From Bacillus sp. WMMC1349 (GTDB lineage: Bacteria > Bacillota > Bacilli > Bacillales > Bacillaceae), in the NCBI RefSeq assembly GCF_013155385.1, contig NZ_JABJUQ010000007.1, positions 2,946,501 to 3,010,500 of the forward strand: 64,000 bases of DNA. The letters are read 5' to 3'. Made by a program: the position numbers and the translations under genes. Positions 36,668 to 45,272 of the stretch are shown here, one piece after another. Every line of letters starts with the position of its first letter. Position 1 is the stretch's first letter. The notes beneath the pieces are model-generated. The model was not told the origin of the DNA. It made no database searches and saw only the letters and a list, made by a program, of their open reading frames with translations.

Positions 36668-39600
36668 TCATTCACCTCGCATGTAATTTCGAATTGTAAT
36701 TTTCTTGCCTTGTTCCGCACTAACTGCGCTCTCTGTCACGCGTCCAAGTTCTTCGCTATCAATTACGAGAACATTTTCGATAACGATCGGCTGTTGTTGT
36801 TGCGTCCGATCTACTCCGTTAATTGTTCCGGACTCTTCAATACCAAGTGATCCGGCACTCATCGCTACGCTTGGATTAAACGTATTAGATTTCGGATTGA
36901 TGACGGCTGCGTTTGCCATTTCGGTTGCTGCTGACTTAACTGCACCGATATTCCTTTCGATACCAACCGCAAGACCCAACGGTAAGAATTTACCGATTTC
37001 ATCACGGAACAGGCGAGATGGCGAGTGAATACCGAAGAAAGATTTAATATCGTCCGTCATATCGCTTACGAATCCACCGATTTTTTCACCGATCCAGCCC
37101 GCCATCGAATTAATTCCATCCCATAATCCGCGTATTAAATCGGCTCCGGCGTTGAATAATTCGGTTACGTTATCTTTTACGGCTCCGGCGAGTTGGACGA
37201 CGATGTCGATCCCCGTTTGCAGTAATTGCGGAATGATCTGAATGATTCCGCGTATTAGCGCTTCGAGGATTTGAATGCCTGCCGATAGGATTCTCGGTAA
37301 ATTACTAATTAAAGCTTGAACTATAGTAACAATTAGCCGGAGCGCCGCACTTATCAACCGCGGTAGATTGCTAATGATTCCAGTAACTAAAGACACAAGC
37401 AACTGAACACCGGCGGCTATAATTTTCGGTAGATTTGTGATTAAAGACTGTGCAATTGTAACGACCAAATAAATCGCCATTTGAATTAACTTAGGCAACA
37501 CGCTAACAATTCCGCTTACTAACGTATTTAAAATTTGAATACCCGCGTTAATAATGGTCGGCAAATTCGCGATCAAAGCGTTAACTAGCGCAGTAATCAA
37601 CTGTAAAGCCGCCGTTATCAACATCGGCAACACTTGAATAATTCCGGATATCAAAGAGTTTAGTATTTGGATTCCGGCCTGTATGATCATCGGCAAAAGC
37701 GTTATGATCGTATTAAGTAACGTTGTCAATAGCGTTGTCGCCGTTTGGATGATCGAAGGTAGTGCCGTAACTAATCCCTGAATTAACGACGTAATAATTA
37801 AAATTCCCGCACCAATAATCGTAGGAAGTAACGTTGTAATCGCTTGGATTAACGTATTGATTATTTGCGTCACACTCGCCAAAATATTAGGCAACGCTTG
37901 AGTAAATCCGGCAAGTAACCCCGTTATAAGTTGAACGCCCGCTTGAAGAATTATCGGCAGGTTTTTAACTAGTCCATTTACTAAATCGTTTACAATTTCG
38001 ACTGTCTTTTCGAGAATAACCGGCATATTCTGCTCCATACCTTTCGCAAGAGCCGGCAAGTATTTAGATCCTGCGATGATTATTCCTGGAACCCCTCCGA
38101 CCATCATACCGATAATATTCGGAATAAATTGTGCCAATCCCGAAAAGTCTCCGTTAAATGCGTCAGTAACTACCTTCTTTAAATCGTCAAATGCCCCACG
38201 AATGATCGCTACTCCTTTTACGACCACATTCGCAACCGATGGCGGTAGTAGCTTGTGTAAAGCGATTGATCCTTTCGTGAAATCACCGGTCAAGGTTTCC
38301 GCAAGTCCTTTAAACAGCGCTTTCAATTTCTCGACTACTGGCGATACTTTTCCGCTAATTGCGTTACCTAAAGCCGTTATTTTCTCTCGAATGACGTCGC
38401 TATGTTTATAAGCGTAAGCAAATGCGACACCAAGCGCGATGACCGCCGCTGCGATTAGAGCGAATTGCCCCATCGTTAGAAGTAGCGCTCCGCTAGTTAC
38501 TCCGAAGGCTGCGGCTAGAGCGCTTAGACCGGATACAATGGACCCGACTGCTACAACCGCCATTGCAGATAACGCAATAAAGCCCGTTAATCCGGTTACA
38601 ACTGCGGCCGTTACAGCGACAAACTTCTTTGTTCTATCGCTTAGATTATTGAACCAGTTCGTTAATTCCGCAACTTTATCCGCTGCGGCTGCAACATAAG
38701 GAGCGAGTTGATCTCCTATTTTCGTCGCGAAAACATCGAGCGCACTAGCTAATCGTTTAAGGGAGCCGCCGATCCCCTCCTGCATTTGCTTCGCAGTTTT
38801 AGCTGCTGAACCTCCGGAATTCTCAAGCTCTTTTGTAAACTTACCGAGAGCGTCAGGCCCCTTCGAAACAACCGCCATCATTCCGGTTACTGATTCCGTC
38901 CCAAAGATTGTCGACAACGCTGCCGCCTTTTGCGAGTTAGACATGCCGACCATGCCTTTCTGTAGCTGGCCGATGATGTCCTGTAATGATCGAAAATTAC
39001 CGTGTTGATCAGTCGTCGTTACGCCGAGTTCCTTTAACGTATTGGCGGCTTGTTTTGGTGGCTTAACTAACCGCAGTAAAGACGCTCTCAAGGTGGTACC
39101 GGCCTGACTTCCGTCCAAACCTGCGTCAACCATAATACCCGTTGCGGCAGAAAGTTCCTCTAAAGATATGCCGAGTTGTGCCGCCGGCCCCGCTGCGTAT
39201 TTTAAAGCGTACTGCATCGATTCCATACCCGCGGCTGACTTATTTGCTGTCATTGCTAAAACATCGGCTACTCTTCCGGCTTCACTCGCTTTCATGTTAA
39301 AGGCGTTCAATGCTGACGTAATTGTGTCGCTTGTTAAAGCGAGATCTTCTCCGGAGGCTTCTGCCGCTGCAATTATTCCGGGCATAGCTCCTATTACTTG
39401 GTTTGCGTCAAAGCCTTTCGCAGCAAGTTCCGTCATAGCTTCCGCCACCTGAGACGATGTCATCGTAGTTGTAGATCCTAGATCAAGCGCTGCATCTCGC
39501 ATCTTTTGGAAGTCACTACCGGTAGCACCCGCAATCGCGCCGGCTTTTCTCATAGCCGTATCAAATTCCGCTGATCTAGCAACGGTAGCAGAAAGACCGG

Positions 39601-39763
39601 CAGCCATTCCGGCAGATGCTGCGCCGAATCCTAACGCGATCGATCGACTCATGCCTACTACTCCCCGTCCAAAAGACGACAGCCGTGATTGTGCCTCCGA
39701 CAAAGAGCGCGTTAGATCAGTAATCGTGGCGCCTATTCGAACGTTAATACTATGATCCGCCAT
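36668..39763 (-). CDS. phage tail tape-measure protein (TP901 type), orphan
   Basis: 1031 residues. N-terminal TP901 core (about 60-400: AGAIAGATGSDFQKMRDAALDLG, MTELAAKGFDANQVIGAMPG, GLDGSQAGTTLRASLLRL), two hydrophobic segments (about 385-450), then about eight tandem 38-residue amphipathic repeats (about 590-900) built on the pattern AGIQILNSLISGIIQVLP, and a C-terminal HSPSRLFRDEIG-type motif near 950. Tape-measure proteins set tail length and line the tail tube. No other tail gene accompanies it, which is odd. Start ATG overlaps the previous stop (TAATG). Confidence 0.9.
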   Translation of the reverse strand: MADHSINVRIGATITDLTRSLSEAQSRLSSFGRGVVGMSRSIALGFGAASAGMAAGLSATVARSAEFDTAMRKAGAIAGATGSDFQKMRDAALDLGSTTTMTSSQVAEAMTELAAKGFDANQVIGAMPGIIAAAEASGEDLALTSDTITSALNAFNMKASEAGRVADVLAMTANKSAAGMESMQYALKYAAGPAAQLGISLEELSAATGIMVDAGLDGSQAGTTLRASLLRLVKPPKQAANTLKELGVTTTDQHGNFRSLQDIIGQLQKGMVGMSNSQKAAALSTIFGTESVTGMMAVVSKGPDALGKFTKELENSGGSAAKTAKQMQEGIGGSLKRLASALDVFATKIGDQLAPYVAAAADKVAELTNWFNNLSDRTKKFVAVTAAVVTGLTGFIALSAMAVVAVGSIVSGLSALAAAFGVTSGALLLTMGQFALIAAAVIALGVAFAYAYKHSDVIREKITALGNAISGKVSPVVEKLKALFKGLAETLTGDFTKGSIALHKLLPPSVANVVVKGVAIIRGAFDDLKKVVTDAFNGDFSGLAQFIPNIIGMMVGGVPGIIIAGSKYLPALAKGMEQNMPVILEKTVEIVNDLVNGLVKNLPIILQAGVQLITGLLAGFTQALPNILASVTQIINTLIQAITTLLPTIIGAGILIITSLIQGLVTALPSIIQTATTLLTTLLNTIITLLPMIIQAGIQILNSLISGIIQVLPMLITAALQLITALVNALIANLPTIINAGIQILNTLVSGIVSVLPKLIQMAIYLVVTIAQSLITNLPKIIAAGVQLLVSLVTGIISNLPRLISAALRLIVTIVQALISNLPRILSAGIQILEALIRGIIQIIPQLLQTGIDIVVQLAGAVKDNVTELFNAGADLIRGLWDGINSMAGWIGEKIGGFVSDMTDDIKSFFGIHSPSRLFRDEIGKFLPLGLAVGIERNIGAVKSAATEMANAAVINPKSNTFNPSVAMSAGSLGIEESGTINGVDRTQQQQPIVIENVLVIDSEELGRVTESAVSAEQGKKITIRNYMRGE

Positions 39764-40098
39764 TATTCACTGAACCTTCTCTCGAACTCGCTGTATAAAC
39801 GTGCGGCTTCCATTTCTAATCGTTGAGCTTCGGCGTTTTCTCTTCGGTACAGATGATCGAAAGCTTTACCGAATTTTTCGAGAGAAGCAATTAATAAATC
39901 GACTTGTTTCTGGTCGCTTTCTGTAAAAGTCATTCGTTTGAGCTTGCGAGCATTACGGTTTGCTAGATTCCTAGCGCGTTTCATTTCGTTTAGGAATGCT
40001 TGTCCATAATTTAACTTTTCTAATTTTGGTTTGATTTCGTTGTCAAATTTCTCCGTTACCTTTAACGCGATTAAATTTGCTTGACGTAAGTTGTTCAT
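39763..40098 (-). CDS. small helical protein of the element
   Basis: 111 residues, almost entirely alpha-helical and charged (KLNYGQAFLNEMKRARNLANRNARKLKRM). GGGGGG ribosome binding site; its stop overlaps the tape-measure start. In phages this place often holds a tail assembly chaperone, but no similarity is recognised. A terminator upstream (40127-40151) implies its own promoter. Confidence 0.7.
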   Translation of the reverse strand: MNNLRQANLIALKVTEKFDNEIKPKLEKLNYGQAFLNEMKRARNLANRNARKLKRMTFTESDQKQVDLLIASLEKFGKAFDHLYRRENAEAQRLEMEAARLYSEFERRFSE

Positions 40099-40126
40099 TT
40101 ATCCGATTCCCCCCTTTAAAATAAAA

Positions 40127-40151
40127 AGGCGCCCCAATAATAAGGACGCCC
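40127..40151 (-). terminator. terminator after the coiled-coil gene
   Basis: On the minus strand GGGGCGTCC / GGGGCGCC imperfect arms are followed by TTTTTATTTT. Confidence 0.65.
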
Positions 40152-40161
40152 CACCTCATGT

Positions 40162-40794
40162 TTATTCAATTTCCCCTCTGTCCCAAGCACTGTATATTTC
40201 ATGATCAATAAACCCATATTTATTAGGGCCCGAATCTCTATTAGTGTAGATTGGGCGGTGAATGGAATACCTCGGATCAAATTCTTTTGCAACTCGGTCA
40301 CTTGCGCCAACCTCACGCACAAGATCTCTATACTTTTTATTTCCATCAATCTTCAGAAAATCATGATAAGCCTTTGCGGCTTCTAGATATTCTTTTTTCG
40401 CTGCCGCAATACGTTCAAGTACCGAATCTTCTTTCGCATCTTTATTAGCATCAATCTCTTTTCGTGCCATCTGTAAAACTTCTAATATTAATGTATTTGC
40501 CTTTTCCGACTCGGTATAAAAAATACTGTTTGATCGTTCACTCGCACCGCTTACCTCTAGTCGAAGTTCAGCGACTTTTTTTCGTGCTTCTTTTTCCACC
40601 GCCGCGTTTTTGGCGTTTGGCTCGTTGGCGAGAACCTCGACCGCGGTTTTCAGAGTTTCCTCTGCTACTTCTAGCTCTCGGACGACTTTCTCGTTGTACG
40701 CTTTAATATTCGCTTCTCTTTTTGCCTGTAATTCCTTTTGCGTATGGATTTCTTTAACCTTATCTTTTAATTCCTTTGAGAATTCAAAAGCCAT
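40162..40794 (-). CDS. coiled-coil hypothetical protein
   Basis: 210 residues; residues 1-160 are a long Lys/Glu/Ala coiled coil (KELKDKVKEIHTQKELQAKRE..., AVEKEARKKVAELRLEV), ending in a Tyr/Arg/Asp-rich tail with RPIYTNRDSG. Strong AGGGGAG site. No family recognised; resembles phage scaffold-like or tail-adjacent helical proteins only in character. Confidence 0.75.
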   Translation of the reverse strand: MAFEFSKELKDKVKEIHTQKELQAKREANIKAYNEKVVRELEVAEETLKTAVEVLANEPNAKNAAVEKEARKKVAELRLEVSGASERSNSIFYTESEKANTLILEVLQMARKEIDANKDAKEDSVLERIAAAKKEYLEAAKAYHDFLKIDGNKKYRDLVREVGASDRVAKEFDPRYSIHRPIYTNRDSGPNKYGFIDHEIYSAWDRGEIE

Positions 40795-40808
40795 TTATAA
40801 ATCTCCCC

Positions 40809-41297
40809 TTATCTTATTGTTTTTTTCCAATCAAAAAAGCGACTGCAAAACGTCTGCCATCGCCCTTGAATCGTCTTATTCTTTTCCAACTCGTCTAATG
40901 CATTATCTAATGTTGATACTTCTTGCCATGACGCGTCATCTCCGCTAAAATTACTCGCAGCCAGTTCATATGATGCAAATCGTTTTAATAGCCGTTTGGT
41001 GGTCTGACAAAGCGCTGGATTTAATGGCGAACTAACATCGATTATTTCAAAAATAACCGGCTCCATAAACAGCTGATCAGCAACGATTTTTAATGATACG
41101 ATTCCCTCAGTCTCCATGGCTGCCGATCTCAAAGCTCTTTGTAGAGCAATATAACCGCAATAAGTATCATCATTACGCCGTTTTCCTATTGCGACAAATG
41201 TTCCCGCAGAAAGCTGACCTTTGTAGTTATGAAGTGTATACGAGTAAATAGTCGATCTATCATCGCCAGCCTTCGTAATATATAAGGTGTAGTTCAT
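40809..41297 (-). CDS. hypothetical protein, mixed alpha/beta
   Basis: 162 residues starting MNYTLYITKAGDDRSTIYSY. Strand-rich first half then helices (IALQRALRSAAMETEG, VSLKIVADQLFME), a layout reminiscent of RNase H-like folds, but the acidic active-site residues of that fold are not apparent. Start overlaps the preceding stop (ATGA), so it is translationally coupled. Confidence 0.65.
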   Translation of the reverse strand: MNYTLYITKAGDDRSTIYSYTLHNYKGQLSAGTFVAIGKRRNDDTYCGYIALQRALRSAAMETEGIVSLKIVADQLFMEPVIFEIIDVSSPLNPALCQTTKRLLKRFASYELAASNFSGDDASWQEVSTLDNALDELEKNKTIQGRWQTFCSRFFDWKKTIR

Positions 41298-41644
41298 TCG
41301 GACATCTCATTTTCTAACGCTTGGATTCGCGTGTCTATTTTCGTTAGTTCCGCCGCCTCACGGCCTGATCCAGCGTATCCTTTATAGTTCGTTTTCTTTT
41401 CTTCATATAAATTCCGAAGTTCCTGCACGGTCATCCCCTCGTAAGGATCAGAAGGACGACCGGCCTCATAATCTCCGTTTGCTATTTCCGTATACAAACT
41501 TACAACCGCTCGCTTTGCTTCCTTGTACTCGCTTTCTGTAATCGTACGGAAAGGCTTTAGTGTTCCTTCGTATTTGATCACCGTTTGTTTTGCATCAATT
41601 AGCTGCCGTTCTAGCTACGCCCTTTTTTCTTTCCATTCACTCAT
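41294..41644 (-). pseudogene. helical element protein with in-frame amber codon
   Basis: The natural start is ATG 41644, overlapping the upstream stop by ATGA. The frame reads MSEWKEKRA, then TAG at 41615-41617, then continues in frame LERQLIDAKQTVIKYEG to the stop at 41294. Removing the amber gives a coherent helical protein of about 116 residues whose sense codon was probably CAG (Gln). A GTG at 41579-41581 could permit a 95-residue restart but has no ribosome binding site. Downstream gene coupling (ATGA) is intact. Confidence 0.6.
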
Positions 41645-42027
41645 TCAAATTCCCCCTCAATTCTATTCGTTCTCTCCGCTTTCAATAGTTCGGATTCATA
41701 CTCATCAACTGGCGTTTTTACTGTTCCCTCGATTACAAAGGCGTCTTTTGCCCCATAATGATAAGCCGAATCTGCTGCCGAGTTAAAAAGTGATCGACGA
41801 AACTCAAGATCGGTAAACTCATCGCCACGGCTAACGGTTGACAACACAATCACACAGCCGTCACGATCCATCACCTTATATGTGCCGTTTTCAGTATCCA
41901 GTTCGATAAACGCAACACCATCCGTCAATAATTCCGTATAACCGCCGTCTTTTGGTTCGCGAATATATGTCGTTTCTGCGGTGCCGTAATCCCCGTAATG
42001 ATCGACCATTTTTAAGACGCAGTACAT
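41641..42027 (-). CDS. hypothetical protein of the element
   Basis: 128 residues, acidic, strand-rich (MYCVLKMVDHYGDYGTAETTYI, GVAFIELDTENGTYKVMDRDG) with a helical C-terminus. GGGGGAG site 4 bases upstream. Overlaps the frames on both sides by 4-16 bases, showing a tightly coupled phage-style operon. No family recognised. Confidence 0.7.
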   Translation of the reverse strand: MYCVLKMVDHYGDYGTAETTYIREPKDGGYTELLTDGVAFIELDTENGTYKVMDRDGCVIVLSTVSRGDEFTDLEFRRSLFNSAADSAYHYGAKDAFVIEGTVKTPVDEYESELLKAERTNRIEGEFE

Positions 42028-42206
42028 TCCGACTCCCCCTTTTCGTAAACGATCTTCGCTTCTTCTTCGTTATCCCAAGATTCTAGTACCGCTTGTGATA
42101 AAGCTAGATCCCTGCTGCGACCGGAAAATCTGCGAGTAATTTCACCTGTTTCGCTGTCTATCGTAAGGACTTCGGTCAGCTTAACGACTATCAAAACATC
42201 ATACAA
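42012..42206 (-). CDS. small hypothetical protein of the element
   Basis: 64 residues from TTG 42206 (AAAGGAGAG upstream): MYDVLIVVKLTEVLTIDSETG, then SGRSRDLALSQAVLESWDNEEE. Overlaps the next gene by 16 bases. No family recognised. Confidence 0.6.
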   Translation of the reverse strand: MYDVLIVVKLTEVLTIDSETGEITRRFSGRSRDLALSQAVLESWDNEEEAKIVYEKGESECTAS

Positions 42207-42308
42207 AAATAACTCTCCTTTCGGTGCAAAAATCGCATTCTAATAGTAATACAGCCGGATGCCGTTTTTTGCATTTATAAACCTTGTCATATCAACGTTT
42301 ACAGGCGT

Positions 42309-42719
42309 CTAAATCGTCATTCTCTTCCTTTGTCTATTACGATACTTGCGATTCCTGCGTCGGCTATTTTCCTTTTCATTCTCAAGCGCACACCCAGTAC
42401 AGAATAATTGTCGGTTATTCTTGCGACTATATCGATGGCCGCAACGTTTGCATTTCCCCGTCCTGTTGGACTTGTTCCTTAACGGATGATCGCCGGGTAA
42501 ACATTCGAGATATTCCCGCATTAAAACTGGATCAGCCGGCAGAATGTTTCTCATGAAGTACGGGCAGACATTGCCCTGCGGTGAATCCGTTTTGATTTCA
42601 ACGGTACACAATCCGCAGCGTTGAAGATCGCAGGCGCCGCCGCTTTTGTAGTTGGCGCAATGAGTGCGGGCAAGGCGGCCGAGCTTACTTCGTGTCGAGC
42701 TAATCTTACGTTGATTCAC
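42309..42719 (-). CDS. cysteine-rich VLP-type protein
   Basis: 136 residues, GTG start with GGAGG upstream. The N-terminal block HCANYKSGGACDLQRCGLC and CPYFMRNILPADPVL match the general pattern of the Cys_rich_VLP family found on plasmids and phages; a second CKRCGHRYSRKNNRQLFCTGC zinc ribbon and a very basic Arg/Lys/Asn-rich tail suggest nucleic-acid binding. Function unknown. Confidence 0.7.
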   Translation of the reverse strand: MNQRKISSTRSKLGRLARTHCANYKSGGACDLQRCGLCTVEIKTDSPQGNVCPYFMRNILPADPVLMREYLECLPGDHPLRNKSNRTGKCKRCGHRYSRKNNRQLFCTGCALENEKENSRRRNRKYRNRQRKRMTI

Positions 42720-42785
42720 TTTACAACCTCCGTTTGCGCGTAGAATTCAAGAAGGCTAATCTGTAGCACCATAAAGCCTCCAAAT

Positions 42786-42832
42786 AAAAAAAAACACCCT
42801 CCGCCCGTTAGCGAGCATCATCGGATGTTATA
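42786..42832 (-). terminator. terminator after the replication-like gene
   Basis: On the minus strand ACATCCG..CGGAGGGTGT imperfect arms enclose a CTCGCTAACGGGC loop and are followed by nine T. Confidence 0.6.
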
Positions 42833-42841
42833 TAAATATAT

Positions 42842-43768
42842 TTATCTGAAAAGTACCTTTATCGCATCTAGCTCTCTAGCTGGACCGCCAAAAACTACGT
42901 TAGGATTAACAATCACAATCTTTTTTCTTTTGTCATTAGGATCGGACGGCAACCAAAAAACCGGCTTACCATTCAATTTTACACTCTCCAAGGTCTGTCT
43001 TAGTTTATTTGTATCTTTATAATCAAGTAAGGTGGCTAGTTTATCTAAGTGCATTTTATTAAGTCGTTCCGTGTCTGACTCATCTGGATTGAAACAAACA
43101 ATATTTGTTTTCAAATTCATAAACGGAAGAATCATATAAACAATTGACAACTTTTTTGCAGCCCGACCACTATAATTCTCATATAGCTCCCGAATTGTCT
43201 TTCGATACACTTTTATTCGAGGGGACTCTGTAGCTTTCCCCCGGATTTTCCCGCGATGGAATAGAAAAGGAGTCAACTCGATAACACCTTCGTTATTCTC
43301 TTTAAGGATATCGACCGCCGTCATCCTCTTAAAAAAATCTCGAAAGTTATTAGCGCTCAATCCAAGAATCTTTTGAAGGTCAGGCTTATCGATCTTTCGC
43401 CCGTTGTCATGAGAAAGCTTCTGACTCCCAAAACCAAAAAATGTAGCGATAAACATTAGGCGCGCCAGATCGGATTCTTTGACAGTTGTATAATCGTCCA
43501 AGAATAATTTGCACGTTTTATAAAATGCCCACGTAAAACCGCCATTCTCTGCGTCATGCCCTCCTGAGTTCCTTGTTACTCTATAGCCTTCATTCGAGCG
43601 TCCTGACGTTTTGGGAATTACTTCAAAGTAATTCGATACGTCGTTCCCTTCCCCGTCGTAAATCCTCCCATCTTCGAGCTTTCCGTTCTCTTTTAAGTCA
43701 AAAAATCGCTTTTTTGCTCTTGGTGTTAGTCCTTTCCAAGCTCTCTGTTCATCCAGCAGACTTCCCAT
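42842..43768 (-). CDS. winged-helix replication-like protein
   Basis: 308 residues. Begins MGSLLDEQRAWKGLTPRAKKR; the middle (LARLMFIATFFGFGSQKLSHDNG, DLQKILGLSANNFRDFFKRM) has a winged-helix character, and a second helical domain follows (RLNKMHLDKLATLLDYKDTNKLRQTLESV). Size and position, downstream of a Cro-like gene and beside an iteron-rich region, suggest a replication initiator or origin-binding protein. No named family recognised. Overlaps the upstream regulator by 20 bases, so coupled. Confidence 0.65.
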   Translation of the reverse strand: MGSLLDEQRAWKGLTPRAKKRFFDLKENGKLEDGRIYDGEGNDVSNYFEVIPKTSGRSNEGYRVTRNSGGHDAENGGFTWAFYKTCKLFLDDYTTVKESDLARLMFIATFFGFGSQKLSHDNGRKIDKPDLQKILGLSANNFRDFFKRMTAVDILKENNEGVIELTPFLFHRGKIRGKATESPRIKVYRKTIRELYENYSGRAAKKLSIVYMILPFMNLKTNIVCFNPDESDTERLNKMHLDKLATLLDYKDTNKLRQTLESVKLNGKPVFWLPSDPNDKRKKIVIVNPNVVFGGPARELDAIKVLFR

Positions 43769-43982
43769 CTTCGAACATCCCCCTTAATAATTGAATAGTT
43801 TCCATCTTCTGCTCATCTAGTGAAAATGCTTCATTAATTTTTTTAATAGTCCTACCCGTAATACTTCTTTCTCCCCTCTCAATCATAGTAATTAATTGGC
43901 GCGAACATCCCAAACAGTCAGCAAATTCGGTTTGCGTCATCCCGTAGGCAAGACGAATCATCCGTAAAGTATTTGGAGTCAT
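43749..43982 (-). CDS. XRE family helix-turn-helix regulator
   Basis: 77 residues from ATG 43982, 6 bases after GAAAGGGAG. Canonical Cro/CI HTH: IRLAYGMTQTEFADCLGCSRQLITMIERGERSI. A short C-terminal helix (LLRGMFEDGKSAG). Likely controls its own operon with the replication-like gene; the facing non-coding region carries repeats that could be its sites. Confidence 0.85.
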   Translation of the reverse strand: MTPNTLRMIRLAYGMTQTEFADCLGCSRQLITMIERGERSITGRTIKKINEAFSLDEQKMETIQLLRGMFEDGKSAG

Positions 43983-44065
43983 TTTCATCTCCCTTTCATT
44001 TGTTTTCACTTGGACACATATACAGAAAAAAAATACACCACTTCCAAATTAAGTGGTGCAGAATA

Positions 44066-44827
44066 CTCCCTCATAATACATAGATAACTACGGACAAAAA
44101 ATATGCGTAATTATCGATAAGATATCGTAATTATTTCCGTTAATTTACGTAGCTTTACGTCCTTCTATAACGTAAGACAGCATACGGAGGTAAAAGTTGA
44201 TATACTATCGTTATTTTAACGTGATACTTTCGTATGTTTTAAAACCTAGCGCCCACTCCGTCGCTATCGCTCCTCCGTGTCCGCGGATATTATTAAGACC
44301 TTTATCGCGATACAATTATTTATACAATATTCATGGTTGCGTTTCTGCGGGACGGAGTGAAACGTAGTTCCCGCTAGTCTTCGATTTCAGAAGACTAAGA
44401 AGTGATTGCGGACTCAAAATCGCTGTATTCCTTGCGGCTGTAAGCGCCAACCCCATTTTTTATTGTACGAATAAAGTCGTGTTTTTTGCCGATTTGTACG
44501 AATAAGATCGTGTTCATTATCAATTACGTTTTTGTAATTGAGAATTAAGCGATAATAACCCGTCTAATCTTCGTTTCATCCTTCTATTACGTAAGACAGC
44601 ATTCGAAGGTGAAAACGGAAGTCCCAACACCCTCCCATCAAGAAAGACAGTATATCGATATGAAAGTCACTATATTCGTTAAATCCTTCTACTACGTATA
44701 GACAACTGCGCAGGCAAAAGCGGAAGACCCCTATGTTACACGTCCTCACAATACATAGATAACTGTGAACAAGAAACCGGAAGTTGTTCTCATAATGTAT
44801 AGCCAACTAAGAGGGCATAAGTTGACA
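44066..44827. repeat. seven degenerate ~43-bp direct repeats (iteron-like)
   Basis: Units at about 44066-44105, 44158-44200, 44578-44623, 44629-44670, 44682-44728, 44741-44784 and 44786-44827 share a pattern of CCTYC-TAATACGTA, AGACARC in the centre and CGGAAG-like ends. The last five are spaced 46-57 bases. They occupy the non-coding gap in front of the regulator/replication-like operon, as origin iterons or regulator sites do. Confidence 0.6.
44463..44514 (+). repeat. paired 21-bp direct repeats
   Basis: TTGTACGAATAAAGTCGTGTT (44463-44483) and its variant with AAGATC in the middle (44494-44514), spaced 31 bases start to start, three helical turns. Another AT-rich perfect hairpin, CAATTAC/GTAATTG, follows at 44521-44540. 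Confidence 0.65.
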
Positions 44828-44860
44828 ACAAAAGGTTTAATTATGATGGCGAGTTTAAAA

Positions 44861-44913
44861 TACCCTGCTTTTTCGGTGCTTTTTTGGCCGTTTACCCTGC
44901 TTTTTCAGTGCTT
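44861..44913 (+). repeat. paired 21-bp direct repeats, second set
   Basis: TACCCTGCTTTTTCGGTGCTT (44861-44881) recurs with one change at 44893-44913, 32 bases start to start. Confidence 0.65.
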
Positions 44914-45272
44914 ATCAAATCGCCCATAACCCTTAGAATACCAACGGATACAGCCATTTTTGTTTGATCTAGGATATCTATATCAGTTATATTGCTTACC
45001 GAAAACCATAACGCAACAAGAGGAAACGAATAGGGAATCAAGCCCTAGCGCCCTCATTCGCTTACGCTCATTCGAGCGCACCACTATTTCTTAAAAGATG
45101 AATCGCGATAAAGGTATTAAAGGTAATAATTAATATCTGCGAACAACGAAGCCACGGTTTTGTGGCGAAGTTGGGCGCTATGTTTTAATACACATGAATA
45201 TATACACAAGCTAAAATACGCAGCGTTATATCATTTATAATAAAATAGACGGACCTGTCAGCCCGTCAATAT

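Larger units (their letters stand above)
44236..45191. repeat. large imperfect inverted repeat framing the non-coding region
   Basis: GTTTTAAAACCTAGCGCCCA (44236-44255) followed by ACCTTTATCGCGATA (44298-44312) is mirrored by ATCGCGATAAAGGT (45102-45115) and TGGGCGCTATGTTTTAATAC (45172-45191). A third, direct copy of the TAGCGCCC block is at about 45045-45074. Confidence 0.6.

Noticed and set aside
37029..39452. Several 85-110-codon plus-strand frames opposite the tape-measure gene
   Set aside because: Antisense shadows of a repetitive gene; no binding sites.
42284..42556. 90-codon plus-strand Cys-containing frame
   Set aside because: Antisense of the Cys-rich VLP gene, which has a proper binding site and zinc motifs.
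44576..44806. Minus-strand 76-codon frame in the repeat region
   Set aside because: Its sequence only reflects the repeated 43-bp units in one frame; no binding site and Cys/Phe-rich composition.
44066..44827. Possible CRISPR array
   Set aside because: Repeats are degenerate, spacing is irregular, there are no unique spacers of constant length and no cas genes.
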